From Lamellibrachia satsuma (lineage: Eukaryota; Annelida; Polychaeta; Sabellida; Siboglinidae): a stretch of DNA of 64,000 nucleotides. A model generated the notes under the pieces. The model ran no database searches and was not told where the DNA came from. It was given only the letters and a program-made list of their open reading frames with translations. Where the stretch lies: assembly GCA_033239005.1 (NCBI GenBank), contig BSQZ01000001.1, forward strand, positions 4,302,501 to 4,366,500. The letters run 5' to 3'. The position numbers and the translations under genes were made by a program. This document shows, in pieces, positions 13,101 to 23,814 of this stretch. Within the stretch, counting starts at the first letter, position 1. Each line of letters begins with the position of its first letter.

Positions 13101-16100
13101 AAAGCTTGGTCAGTGCTGACATATGGATGCGAAAGCTGGACCGTGAAAGCCGAATCCAAAAGAAGAATAGCCGCATTTGAGATAACATGTTTTTAGAAGG
13201 ATCCTGAAAATTTCTTACAGAGACAACATAACAAACATATCAGTAATGCAAGCCATCACCGAAGTCGCAGGACCACAAGAACTGCTTTTGGCCACAGTAA
13301 AACGCCGAGAACTCCAATGGTTTGGTCATACAACTAGACACAACACATTTGCCAAAGAAATACTACAAGGCACAGTCAAAGGGGAAGAAAACGAGGAACA
13401 CCACAACAAATGTACAAGGACAACATTCAAGAGTGGACGGGTCTAGAGCCACAGGATTTATGCGATGCTACTCACAACCGTCCCAGATGGAGAAAGATCT
13501 CTGTGGGGCGCACACCCCTATGATCGGCCCAGTCAAGAAGGGATGAATGAATGAATAATACATGACTATTCACACTTTCACAAGGTCAAAACAAAAGTAT
13601 GCACTGTTGTGAAACAGACACTGTACATTACTTAGCTATTCACACATTACATATTTGAACATTTCTGAACCCGATTCACAATGGGCTAAATTAATTGTGG
13701 AGGTAACCTTAAGATTACAACAATTAACACTAACTTATTCAATTGCGTCCTCCATGCCATTTTTAACATTGCTGTCAATGGTATTGTATTACCAAGTGGC
13801 GCCACATACAAATTTTAGTTTGGTGCACAAAATGAACCGCCTGTGAGTTTTTGGACATTCCTTCCACTGAGTGAATGTTAGCCATGTGGTACAAAGCCAG
13901 TACCTGTATCCCGACCACACTGTGACCAGTAGTCACAGAAGTGAGATGTACATGTATCCCGACCACACTGTGACCTGTAGCCACACAAGTGAGACGTACC
14001 TGTATCCCGACCACACTGTGACCTGTAGTCACAGAAGTGAGATGTACCTGTATCCCGACCACACTGTGACCTGTAGCCACAGAAGTGAGACGTACCTGTA
14101 TCCCGACCACACTGTGACCAGTAGTCACAGAAGTGAGATGTACATGTATCCCGACCACACTGTGACCTGTAGTCACAGAAGTGAGATGTACCTGTATCCC
14201 GACCACACTGTGACCAGTAGTCACAGAAGTGAGATGTACATGTATCCCGACCACACTGTGACCTGTAGTCACAGAAGTGAGATGTACCTGTATCCCGACC
14301 ACACTGTGACCAGTAGTCACAGAAGTGAGATGTACCTGTATCCCGACCACACTGTGACCTGTAGTCACAGAAGTGAGATGTACCTGTATCCCGACCACAC
14401 TGTGACCAGCAGCGACAGAAGTGAGATGTACATGTATCCCGACCACACTGTGACCTGTAGCCACAGAAGTGAGACGTACCTGTATCCCGACCACACTGTG
14501 ACCAGTAGTCACAGAAGTGAGATGTACATGTATCCCGACCACACTGTGACCTGTAGTCACAGAAGTGAGATGTACCTGTATCCCGACCACACTGTGACCA
14601 GTAGTCACAGAAGTGAGATGTACATGTATCCCGACCACACTGTGACCTGTAGTCACAGAAGTGAGACGTACCTGTATCCCGACCACACTGTGACCTGTAG
14701 CCACAGAAGTGAGATGTACCTGTATCCCGACCACACTGTGACCAGCAGCAACAGAAGTGAGATGTACCTGTATCCCGACCACACTGTGACCTGTAGCCAC
14801 AGAAGTGAGACGTACCTGTATCCCGACCACACTGTGACCTGTAGCCACAGAAGTGAGAAGTACCTGTATCCCAACCACACTGTGACCAGCAGCGACAGAA
14901 GTGAGAAGTACCTGTATCCCGACCACACTGTGACCTGTAGCCACAGAAGTGAGATGTACCTGTATCCCGACCACACTGTGACCAGCAGCAACAGAAGTGA
15001 GATGTACCTGTATCCCGACCACACTGTGACCTGTAGCCACAGAAGTGAGACGTACCTGTATCCCGACCACACTGTGACCTGTAGCCACAGAAGTGAGAAG
15101 TACTTGTATCCTGACCACACTATGACCTGTAGCCACAGAAGTGAGATGTACCTGTATCCCGACCACACTGTGACCAGCAGCGACAGAAGTGAGACGTACC
15201 TGTATCTCGACCACACTGTGACCTGTAGCCACAGAAGTGAGAAGTACCTGTATCCCGACCACACTGTGACCAGTAGCCACAGAAGTGAGACATACCTGTA
15301 TCCCGACCACACTGTGACCTGTAGCCACAGAAGTGAGATGTACCTGTATCCCGACCACACTGTGACCAGCAGCAACAGAAGTGAGATGTACCTGTATCCC
15401 GACCACACTGTGACCTGTAGCCACAGAAGTGAGACGTACCTGTATCCCGACCACACTGTGACCTGTAGCCACAGAAGTGAGAAGTACTTGTATCCCGACC
15501 ACACTATGACCTGTAGCCACAGAAGTGAGATGTACCTGTATCCCGACCACACTGTGACCAGCAGCAACAGAAGTGAGACGTACCTGTATCTCGACCACAC
15601 TGTGACCTGTAGCCACAGAAGTGAGAAGTACCTGTATTCTGACCACACAGTAACCTGTAGCGACAGAAGTGAGACGTACCTGTATCCCGACCACACTGTG
15701 ACCAGTAGCTACAGAAATGAGAAGTACCTGTATCCCGACCACACTGTGACCTGTAGCCACAGAAGTGAGACGTGGCAACCGGAACACTGACCGACTGTCA
15801 GCATAGGCATGAGACAGTTCAGGCAGCTGAAGGACATCCAAGTCATCCAGTCTGTTCTTGAACAACGTCATTGTCAAGTGAGATGTTGACAATGACAAGG
15901 GCTTGGCATGGAGTGGTCGGACATTCAACAGGGCTGCAGACAGGTCGTCCACCAACCGCACAATCTTCTCACAGATATCCCTTCTCTGAAATATGACGAC
16001 TGCATAAACTTGTATATTGTATGGCATTAATGGAAGCTGATATCTGCGGAAATGCTTCTTAATCATATTTAAGAGTTTATTAAAAAAAAAATTAACCAAT

Positions 16101-19100
16101 ATTTAAACATGGCATCCTTGACTGACAATATTGTTTTATTTGTTTGATCATATTATTAACGTTTAGTCAATATTTTACTTTTAAAGCAGTCTGACCTGTT
16201 ATCATATTTTATGCAATTTATCTAATGCAAAACATATCAAACTACGTCATTATGAGTAAGATTTTAACTTTTATTAATAACCAAGGGAGTATGATGATTC
16301 AATTACTATTTTGAACTGAGGCAAATGGGGACTGAATGAAGTTGTACAAGCTTAGAATTGCTACAAGTGGATTAGGAACCCAATCCTCTCAGTTGACAGT
16401 CTGACATTCCACAACTGTGCTGCCACTGTGATACCAATGTGCTGTAAATGTGCTACAATTGTGCTACAACTGTGCTACAACTGTGCTACAACAGTGCTAT
16501 AACTGTACTGCAACTGTGTTACAACTGTGCTAAAACAGTACTACAACTGTGTTACAACAGTTTAACAACTGTGCTACAACTGTGTCACAACCGTGCTACT
16601 ACTTTCATACACGTTAAGTCTCCCGGAATCGCTGAGAGAAATCTATCAAATTTCCCGGTCTCCCAGAAAAGTTTTGTGTGGCCTCCATTAACACAAGATC
16701 ATCAATCCCTCCTCCACTTTATATGAGTACTATTTAATTCACGTTTGCTAATTGTCACAATCGGAGCACATTATGAAAGAAAAAAAAAATTATTTTAAAA
16801 ATAGGTTTCACAAATAAAAAAATGCCTCTATCACCTAAGGTCTCAAATGCTTTCATCAGCCAGGATCACAAACTTTGAAGAAAAGAAAATGCTTCAGTTC
16901 TAGCCCTGCCACTAAATAGCATGTTAACTGCGAGTCAGGTAAGGAATTTTTTGTGTGGTAATATATTTCCGGAGTAGAAATTTTTTATTCCTAGATTGTC
17001 TGAATAGTAAACTTGTTATATTATAATTAAGGATATGTTCTACTGCCATAACGGCTATATTAACATGTCACTGTACCATTTAATAATGCATGTGCAATGT
17101 ATTGGGAACTAAAGCTGATCTAGTGTAATTATTATGTGTGACGAAATACTCCAATTCAAGCACAATTCTCTTATACCCTGAGACGCTCCGATTTACACAT
17201 AAATCTCCGAGACCCCGAGACCCTCCGACTTATGCATAAATCTCCTGCGTTTGCTTTTCTGTTATTTGCTACACCTGTGCTGTAACTGTGCTACAACTGT
17301 GCTGTAAATGTGTTATAACTGTGCTACAACTGTGCTGTAACTGTGCTACAACTGTGCTACAACTATGCTGTAACTGTGCTACAACTGTACTGCAACTGTG
17401 CTGCCATGTCCTGTTACATGTGTACTGCCATAGAGTGTACCTGCTGTCGTGTCTCAGTCCAATCACTGTGACTTGCTGTCACTGCGTGGTGCATCATACT
17501 CACAGCGGCTCTCACCACATCGCTGGTGTAACACACAAACATACATCTGTACAACTGACCAAGCCTCAGTGGCCAAAGCAGCTATAGCTACACTAGGCCA
17601 TGGAGCAGTTTTGTAGTTGTGCCTACATACATGAACAACTTCTATCTAATGGCTGTTTAGTATACATCAGTTAAAAAACTATGATTTCCCCAAGTGTTTC
17701 GTGAATAATGGCTATGCATAATTTATATATATACCAAAATAAGCTAACAAGAAAATACTGATTAATACCTCAATGCCTGTGATTCTGAATGGTTCAACAG
17801 ACTAAACATCTTGTTTACAATATCGTTTTATTTGTTTGGTCATATTATGCCTTTGTCTTTATTTTCAATGATCTTTAAATAAAAACCACTATTTGGGCCA
17901 TTAAAAAATTATGTAGAGACGCAGGATTGAGTGATACATTGTTGTTCATTACAAATTAATAAGTGGGCATATTTAAGCTAGCATTGCATTATCTAATGCT
18001 TATTTATGAGGTATAATATTAGCCCTTCACAAAATGCAACACAATATAATATCCTATACTCTGAAGTTTTATTAGGTATATGCAAGTGATATGCCACCTA
18101 TGTCCTTGTGTCAAGTCTTACGTTTGAAAACAAAAACATTATATACAGCAGGCCTGGGTGTCACTTTTGTGGAATAGCATTGGATAATGTTTATTGGTGG
18201 GTATTGCAATAAAAAGTTGAAAACAAGCCAATGAACTTCACCAGGTCGTGTGCTCGAAGATCTCTCGATCTAAAACAGATGTGTTGTTCTGATTCAGGAT
18301 GTCTCTAGACAGCAGTAGTAGGCTGGTACTCATGTTTACAAACACATCCACCACTTTCACCTAGGCAAGAGAAATAACATCTACAAGTGACATGGATGTA
18401 ACAAATGTGTCAATTAACACAGCAATAATATTCTACTTGAAAACTGCAGATCATTCAACATTACGTTTAACAAGAGATCTAACAAGGTTGCCATCCAAGC
18501 TAAAGGTTAGTTACACTAGTTGCGATTGGCCTATAAGTCTATATTTATTTAACAAGATTTGCCATCCAAGCCAAAGGCCCAGATGGCAAGTAGACAAGGA
18601 ATTCATTGGCTTATCGAGAGTCAAACATTTTTAACCTATGTGTAATCCGCTCTCCTGAAATATATGTCAACGTTGTTTTTAACTATATTCACATTTCTAG
18701 CAGTTACACAATCTGTAGATAATTTGTTCCATTCATTGATTGTCCACTATTAGAACTTCCTGATATCCAATATACACTGATATCCACTCTACACTGATCT
18801 CTTACTAATGTTACATCATGTCCTCTAGTTCTGTTATCTTTCTCGAGTGAGAAAAAAATATTTCTATCAATATTTTCATACCTATTCAACATCTTAAAAA
18901 TTTAATTTGATCTCTTCTTAACCACCTTGTCTCTAGGGTTGTTAAACCACATTCTTTCAGTCGTTCTTCACAACTAAGGTCTCATCTGTATTCTTTCAAG
19001 CATATATATATATTCTTCTTACAATAGGGTCTCCAAGCTTGTATACAGTACTCTAAATGAGGCCTAACTATTGCTTTATACAAAGGTATAATTAGCTTTT

Positions 19101-21713
19101 ATCCTTGTATGTTATATTTCTTCTAATGAATTCTTCAAATGAAGCTGTAATACCACACTGCTCTGAAATGTTCATACCGGCACTTATTGTAACTCCTAAG
19201 TCCTTTTCTTTTACAGTATTACCTAGAACAGTATCTCCCATTTTATAGTTTACATCCAAGTTCCCATATCCTGTATGTAGGCATTTACTTTTCCCAAAAT
19301 TGAATAACATCTGCCATTTTTCAGACCATTCAACTAATTTGTCTAGATCATTTTGCAAATGTTGTTTATCACCATCATTGTTAACCCTTCTAAATACTTT
19401 TGTGTCATCCCTAAATTTTAGTATATTGGTTGTTATATTATCATCCAAGTCATTCATATACATAAAAAAGGTCCCAATACTTACTTAATACTTATTTATC
19501 AAACCCTTTTTAAATAATGGTATGATGTTTGCTTCTTTCCATTCAAAAGGAACCACTCTCTCTTTAAATGACAAGTTGAACACTCTTGCAAGTGGTATAT
19601 TAATTTGTTCTACTGTTTCCATTAGTAGTTTTGGAGGAATTCCATCCACTCCAAGTGATTTATTGTCCTTCATTGTCTTTATTTTCTTAGGTACCATTTC
19701 TTTGAATTACAATTAACTGCCTTAAATAGTCCGATTTAGCCTCCTGAAATTTAGCATCTGGAAACGGTAATGAACTAATATCCTCTCTGGTAAACACTTA
19801 ACTGATGTATCCATTTAGGTCTTCCGCCATAAAAACCTTGTGATACCATATTTTCAGCACTGTTTTCTAGTGGTCCAACCTTGTCTTGTATGTTTTGACA
19901 TATGCATAAAAACTCTTTCTGTAATTTTTTATGTTACATTCTTATTTTTCTCATAGCTTCTTTCAGATTGTCTAATTTCATTCGTAGCTGCATTAAGTGC
20001 TTCTTTGTAATTTGTGTGTCTTTATCCTTTCTGGTACGCCTATAAACCCTCCACACCGTTTGCTTGTATGCTATTTTTGTAATAGGTTCTTTTGACAAGT
20101 GTTTCTTCCTAGACTGTTTTCCTTGTTTTTTCAAAGATAAAAATTGATCAATGATACTCTCAATTTCACATTTTAGAATGTTCCAACATTCAATTGTGAT
20201 TTTATTCATCAACATGTTATTCCAATCTAGCTTTGCTAAGTATTTTCTCATATCTTTATATCTACATTTGTGGAAGTTTCTCTGATGTTTTTTAGTCTTA
20301 CTTTCTGATTTTACATTGATGTCAAAATGTATTTGACTATGGTCACTATTACCCAATGGCTCATGTATTTTGACATTGTCCACTAATTCATTTTGTGAAG
20401 ACAAAACTAAATCTAATACATTCTCTCCCCTGGTTGGTTCTAACACATATTGAGTAAGGAAGCTCTCCTGAATTTAAAATATTAACTGTTTGTCCTCACC
20501 TCCTGTACTCTCTAGAAACACTGTATATGTCCGTGGTTAAAATCTCCCATTATGATACATTCCCCTTTACTCACTTACTTTATAGCATTTTGAATTTTGT
20601 GTTATCCTCTTCATTTATGTTTGGACGTCGGTAAACTAACCTCTTGCTCATCAACATGTCACCTTTCCCTCCCATCTCCTGGCTATCTTGCACTCCTGGT
20701 GTTTTCACTCCTGATGCCTTTACTCCCGTAGCCTCCCCTCCCATCTCCTTCGCTTCCACCATCTTCCCTCCCATCATCTCCTTCTGTCCTGTCTCCTTCC
20801 TTCCTGTCACCTTACCTCCTCCCAGGCTGAGGTGAGCTCTCCCTAGCAACTCTCTCATCGCCTCCCCCCACTTTATCATCCACTGTCCGCCCACCAGAAC
20901 CACTGGCACAACCTACCTCTTCCCTTCCCACCAATGCCACAACGAGCTGCCTCAACCATTCCATCTCCACCTCTAGTCCTTTCATCTTCGCACATCCCCT
21001 ACACTCAAAACAAAAACTGTCCGCCTGAACCTCAGCCCAGGACTTCCCACACCTGGACTTGATGAAGTCTACCCAGTTGCTACAACTCCCGCATACTAGT
21101 TTGATTGGTTGCCAGCCCACCATGTGGTCACAGCGCCCACTGTGGCTAGACAGAGCAGGCAAATATATGCATGTCCTTTCCTGACACATAGGGGAAGTCC
21201 ATGCGACACATCATTCACCTCGAATATGTCACACCTATATAATAGTTAGTAAGCACAAAATCTTAGCTTTGTCTACAATGAAGCCACATTTATCATTGAC
21301 TTAAGACAGGGTGACATTGTAATATATAAGCACAAAACTGAATGAACAGTTTGATGCAAAGGAACTTCAAAATAGCTGAAATAACCAATGAAGCTGAGGC
21401 TATGAGCCAATCACCACCAAGATTACAACAAGCGCAGCCTACACCAGTATTGGGGTGTGACCGATGCACAGGGAACCAGCAAAGTATTATGTTCTCCTGA
21501 CCAGATAATTGAAGACAACCTTTGATTCAGCATTGACAATATATAAAATGATTTACATCAAAGTAATAACACAATGTATGTGTGTACCTGGGCGCGTGGT
21601 GTGATGTCTCGTGTCTCACTGATGACCCTCTCCAGCAAGGCAGCCTTCTCCCCCAGATGTTTTATACTGGTTGTGTGCCAGTTGGCTACTTCCAACACCA
21701 GCTCACCGTGTCT
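832..21713 (-). CDS. Polycystin-1-like (PKD1-family) membrane protein, 3' part of gene, partial
   Basis: Six exons (21588-21713, 18242-18360, 17441-17522, 15751-15985, 5624-6198, 832-1161) join with consistent phases into 1,467 bp (489 codons) without a stop. The last two together build a GPS autoproteolysis motif: a YWN...W..DGCW half, then CNCDHLTSF. An Asn/Ser/Thr-rich linker and one hydrophobic helix ending in a charged WYKDKED patch follow, a layout seen in PKD1/PKD1-like/REJ proteins before their PLAT domain. Family members are large 11-TM surface proteins, cleaved at the GPS, that act in sensory or ciliary signalling, often with a TRPP partner. The PLAT and remaining TM segments would lie beyond position 1. 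An adhesion GPCR is the main alternative, but there TM1 follows the GPS more closely. The introns are loaded with minisatellites and LINEs. The true 5' end is uncertain. Confidence 0.72.
1497..3850. repeat. 42-bp minisatellite, about 56 copies
   Basis: Unit runs ACAGAGAGTTGTCCTACTTG then GCCACCTCCCTGTCACTGTA and GC. The left part is more diverged (GTCCACCTCC variants); the middle and right are nearly uniform, so amplification is recent there. 42 is a multiple of 3, so long open frames exist on both strands and are not genes. It lies in the PKD1-like intron between exons F and G. Confidence 0.97.
4455..5375. mobile_element. Possible non-autonomous DNA transposon with terminal inverted repeats
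   Basis: The left end has CTACTCTTGAGTGCCGAATA; the right end, reversed, has CTACTCTCGAGTGCCAAATA. Further inverted similarity runs inward (CACCCTATAC). No transposase; target duplication not clear. Confidence 0.45.
5624..6198 (-). CDS. PKD1-like exon F: GAIN-type pre-GPS region
   Basis: 575 bp, entered in phase 1 and ending in phase 0 at TGCTGG/GTAAGT. It encodes a beta-rich region with no stop, ending [15 protein letters not shown], the first half of a GPS motif. The acceptor CATCCTTCAG/ATGATGG is directly continuous with a 39-bp minisatellite whose units copy this junction. Confidence 0.75.
6200..7112. repeat. 39-bp minisatellite carrying a splice acceptor, about 23 copies
   Basis: Unit ATGGTCAACTACCATCGTCT then GAAGCACGCGCCACTACAC; some units lack three bases (36 bp). 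On the minus strand each unit contains CTTCAG/AYGATGGT, the sequence of the exon F acceptor at 6,199. The open frame of 306 codons on the plus strand is a by-product of the unit length. Confidence 0.96.
7145..7365. repeat. AT-rich dispersed repeat rich in TCTATAGAA, copy 2
   Basis: Same motif and the related end TTTTTGGTAAGGGTATTA. Confidence 0.6.
7465..8150. repeat. 49-bp minisatellite, about 14 copies
   Basis: Unit CATAGTATGTACACCATATA then TACAGAGGACTCTTCATACA and AGGTCTCCC. Intronic, PKD1-like gene. Confidence 0.96.
8225..9170. repeat. 71-bp minisatellite, about 12 copies
   Basis: Unit contains GTGTAGTAGGATACATGGAA, CAGTTTGCCCAAGTCCCAAC and ATGTTCCTTACAGCGAGAGT. The first unit is interrupted by about 90 bp of unrelated AT-rich DNA. 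Plus-strand TTCCTTACAG acceptor-like motifs recur, but no exon is associated. Confidence 0.95.
9600..10410. repeat. Dispersed repeat, copy 1 (unclassified)
   Basis: Shares long stretches with 16,605-17,265: TCCCGGAAT...AATCTATCA at the left, GTCACAATC(A/G)GAGCACATTATG in the middle, and GACCCTCCGATTTA-type and ATGCA(A/T)AAATCTCC at the right. No coding capacity or clear termini. Confidence 0.75.
10740..13560 (+). mobile_element. Degenerate APE-type non-LTR retrotransposon (RTE-like LINE)
   Basis: Endonuclease pieces ([36 protein letters not shown]) at 10,809-11,170. A damaged linker follows, then reverse transcriptase pieces at 12,218-13,093 ([32 protein letters not shown], an in-frame stop just before [22 protein letters not shown]). 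The C-terminal tail is at 13,246-13,500 ([10 protein letters not shown]). It ends in short ATGA repeats typical of RTE-like 3' ends. Many stops and frameshifts: dead copy inside the PKD1-like intron between exons D and F. The clade call is by resemblance only. Confidence 0.85.
13905..15775. repeat. 48-bp minisatellite carrying a splice donor, about 39 copies
   Basis: On the minus strand each unit runs CTCACTTCTGTGGCTACAG/GTCACAGTGTGG and on to GGGATACAGGTAC. The first unit is the end of PKD1-like exon D and its donor. The unit is 16 codons and both strands are stop-free for over 600 codons. Units fall into a few subtypes (TAGTC/TAGCC/CAGCA) arranged in higher-order runs. Confidence 0.97.
15751..15985 (-). 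CDS. PKD1-like exon D
   Basis: The acceptor is CATATTTCAG/AGAAGG; the frame starts [20 protein letters not shown] and runs 78 codons, ending in phase 1 at GGCTACAG/GTCACAG. That phase fits exon F exactly. The last 20 bases are the first part of a 48-bp minisatellite that continues into the intron. The frame stays open through the whole array, so a longer, repeat-containing version of the exon is possible. Confidence 0.68.
16440..16605. repeat. Short-unit (about 11 bp) tandem repeat
   Basis: Imperfect copies of CTGTGCTACAA. A related array is at 17,270-17,405. Both abut the dispersed repeat found at 16,605-17,265. Confidence 0.85.
16605..17265. repeat. Dispersed repeat, copy 2 (unclassified)
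   Basis: Same family and orientation as 9,600-10,410, shorter, with indels. Confidence 0.75.
17270..17405. repeat. Short-unit (about 11 bp) tandem repeat beside a PKD1-like exon
   Basis: Copies of CTGTGCTACAA/CTGTGCTGTAA. It ends 36 bases from the donor of the 17,441-17,522 exon. Confidence 0.85.
17441..17522 (-). CDS. PKD1-like exon (82 bp)
   Basis: The acceptor is GTTACACCAG and the donor is CAGCAG/GTACAC; phase 2 in, phase 0 out. It encodes [20 protein letters not shown] and seven further residues. It is accepted mainly because it repairs the phase between the 18.3-kb and 15.9-kb exons: joining those two directly would create a stop. A minisatellite with about 11-bp units begins 36 bases after its donor. 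Confidence 0.55.
18242..18360 (-). CDS. PKD1-like exon C (119 bp)
   Basis: The acceptor is TCTTGCCTAG/GTGAAAG and the donor CGACCTG/GTGAAG; phase 0 in, phase 2 out. It reads [20 protein letters not shown] and about 19 more residues. The helical, leucine-rich character resembles the region between the REJ and GAIN parts of PKD1-like proteins. Confidence 0.58.
18540..21190 (-). mobile_element. Degenerate CR1/L2-like LINE with ORF1, internally deleted
   Basis: From 21,189 down: an ORF1 with paired CxxC motifs ([33 protein letters not shown]), like the zinc-finger ORF1 of some CR1/L2 elements. An abrupt join to mid-endonuclease ([17 protein letters not shown]) follows near 20,630. Then endonuclease end and RT start (20,446-19,934, 19,697-19,485), a missing RT core, [20 protein letters not shown] (19,463-), and the 3' tail at 18,540-19,150. 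Several deletions make it inactive. It lies between PKD1-like exons B and C. Confidence 0.8.
21588..21713 (-). CDS. PKD1-like exon B (126 bp)
   Basis: 42 codons, phase 0 to 0, acceptor GAGTGTAG/AGACAC and strong donor CGCCCAG/GTACAC. It reads [20 protein letters not shown] and onwards. Its frame continues into the 18.3-kb exon. A degenerate LINE fills most of the intron between them. Confidence 0.55.
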
Positions 21714-22850
21714 CTACACTCAGCCAATAAGTTACTTCATTCATACAGTTAAAGGCGAGACAAAGGTCATGGTTTTGGGCCTTTGCAAGTAAGAGTAAGA
21801 GTTACTAAAACATAACCATTTGTTAACACCATCCAGAATGTCACGCCAGTGGTTTACTAGGAAAACCTTGATGAACACAGCATTTTAATTTCGATGGCCT
21901 CGCCATACTGTTAGATAACCCTAGGTCACGGTGCCGTAGTCTGGCAATATTTCCTTGCCAAATGAAAATATATTTGCAAACACGTAATCCTATTCTTGCC
22001 AATATGATATGACCATGCTGTTTGTGTCCAAACTCAACTTATGCAACACATTTTGTCCTTTGTTTATTATAAACAAGTCCCCTGTCTAACATAACATGCC
22101 GTTTGATTGAGACTGCATTGGTTGTGTGTACGCTGGCCGTGCTTAATAAGTCATGCAGCAGTTTAGGTTACCCGATTTCATAGAAATGCGCATATTGGCC
22201 GTGCTGGTTAATATGTCAGCCCTCAGTTAACCAGAATATTGACCAGAATATCCCACTCACTGGCATGATATTCTTGATTTTGCACATGCAACTGGTTATG
22301 TTTAGTAACTCATATAGGTGCATAGCCACAACCATGACTGTTATTTCTCTTTATAGTAGTAAACACACTACATGAGAAAGAGGCATATCAACTAACCACA
22401 AGGCAGCCATACATTTGATAGCAGCATGGTATCACCAAATAGTATCAAGTTATGTCATTGAACACGTTGTATCAAGTTATGTTATTGAACACAACTGACT
22501 GAACTATACATACACTAAAGCCCCTCTAAAGAGACCACCCAAATGACTGACATCAAGTGGCCTTATTAAAGAGGTGGCCTGATTACAGAGGCTGGTCAAA
22601 TATACAGATGTGAATATTTGGCAAAAAACAGACTTTGGTAGAATGGCTGTTTTCAAGGGGCGGCCGTTTCCAAGGGCTTGGTCACTTACTGTACCAAAAT
22701 AATGTCCAGCGTCACTTGGAAACAATGCGGTGGATAACTATATTGAGGACTACATACACCCTCTGCTTTAACAGTAAGTATGTAGACAACCAGGAAGCAT
22801 GGATGCAGACAACATGTTAGCCTATTGTTGATGTTATGATGATGTTTTAC

Positions 22851-23011
22851 AGAGCAGAATGAACCAAAGAAGTCACCAACTTGTCTTGCCGTGTCATCAT
22901 GGACCGTGTCATCATGGACCGTGTCATCATGGACCGTGTCATCATGGACCGTGTCATCATGGACCATGTCCTGTACAGCTGCAGCAGCACGTGTTATCTG
23001 CTTCCATGCAC
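22851..23011 (-). CDS. Candidate PKD1-like exon with five HDDTV repeats
   Basis: An open segment between AATTGTAG/GTGCATGG and GCTCT/GTAAAA, phase 1 to phase 0, which fits the next exon. It reads AWKQITRAAAAVQDMV, then five copies of a 15-bp unit (HDDTV), then ARQVGDFFGSF. The acceptor has a poor pyrimidine tract, so this is a candidate only. Confidence 0.35.
22893..22967. repeat. 15-bp tandem repeat, five copies
   Basis: GTCATCATGGACCGT five times, nearly perfect; on the minus strand in frame it encodes HDDTV repeats inside a candidate exon. Confidence 0.95.
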
Positions 23012-23167
23012 CTACAATTAGCACCATATGATGCAATGTTTTGACAATATTATAACTTTAATAATATCTTAATGTTTAAATCTTTTTATCACAGAGGCCC
23101 ATCCAAAATAAGCCTCCTAGTTCCCAAGCAAATTTGCTTTTGCACCGATTTCATGCTTTTTGTCTGA

Positions 23168-23169
23168 AC

Positions 23170-23238
<69 letters not shown>
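23168..23238. repeat. (TA)n microsatellite
   Basis: About 70 bp of uninterrupted TA. Confidence 0.98.
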
Positions 23239-23242
<4 letters not shown>

Positions 23243-23814
23243 ATGTTTGAATTCATTAAAAAAGTTAAATATATAACTAGTCAACTTCAGTTGCCATAAT
23301 GACAATGATTAATTATTTTTTAATCACAAGTATCAGTGAATGAAACTTTCAGAATTAAGTTCTGATTCAAATGGTAAGAAAAGTATTAAAACATTATTAT
23401 CCATTACAAAGTTATGGTAGATTTCATCAAATAAGGTAATGACCAAAAATCAACAAACATGCCACCATTTTTGTTCACTTTGAAAAATAGAAGTTTTAAA
23501 AGAACTATAGCTAAATTGATTGCAAACTGAATATTTATTATACTGGTGACCACAAACACAAGCACACGATGTGTATAACATTTTTTTAAACTTGTATTTT
23601 CATGTAACAAAACACTACTACAAAACAGTTATTTTTGGACCACCATCCATGCTACATTCGAGAGTGTTTCTATGTGCGAAACTGTTGAAAATCCATCCTC
23701 CATGGAAACCCTCAAAATCACAGTCGGTTTCTGGATCATCTACTAGCCAAAGGTGCTCCAAGTTGTCATCAACTTGTGCAGACTGATTGGTTCAATACCG
23801 CCTGATTACTATTT

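Noticed and set aside
13871..15790. 639-codon plus-strand frame of [13 protein letters not shown] repeats
   Set aside because: It is the antisense reading of the 48-bp array. Only the minus-strand frame connects to an exon.
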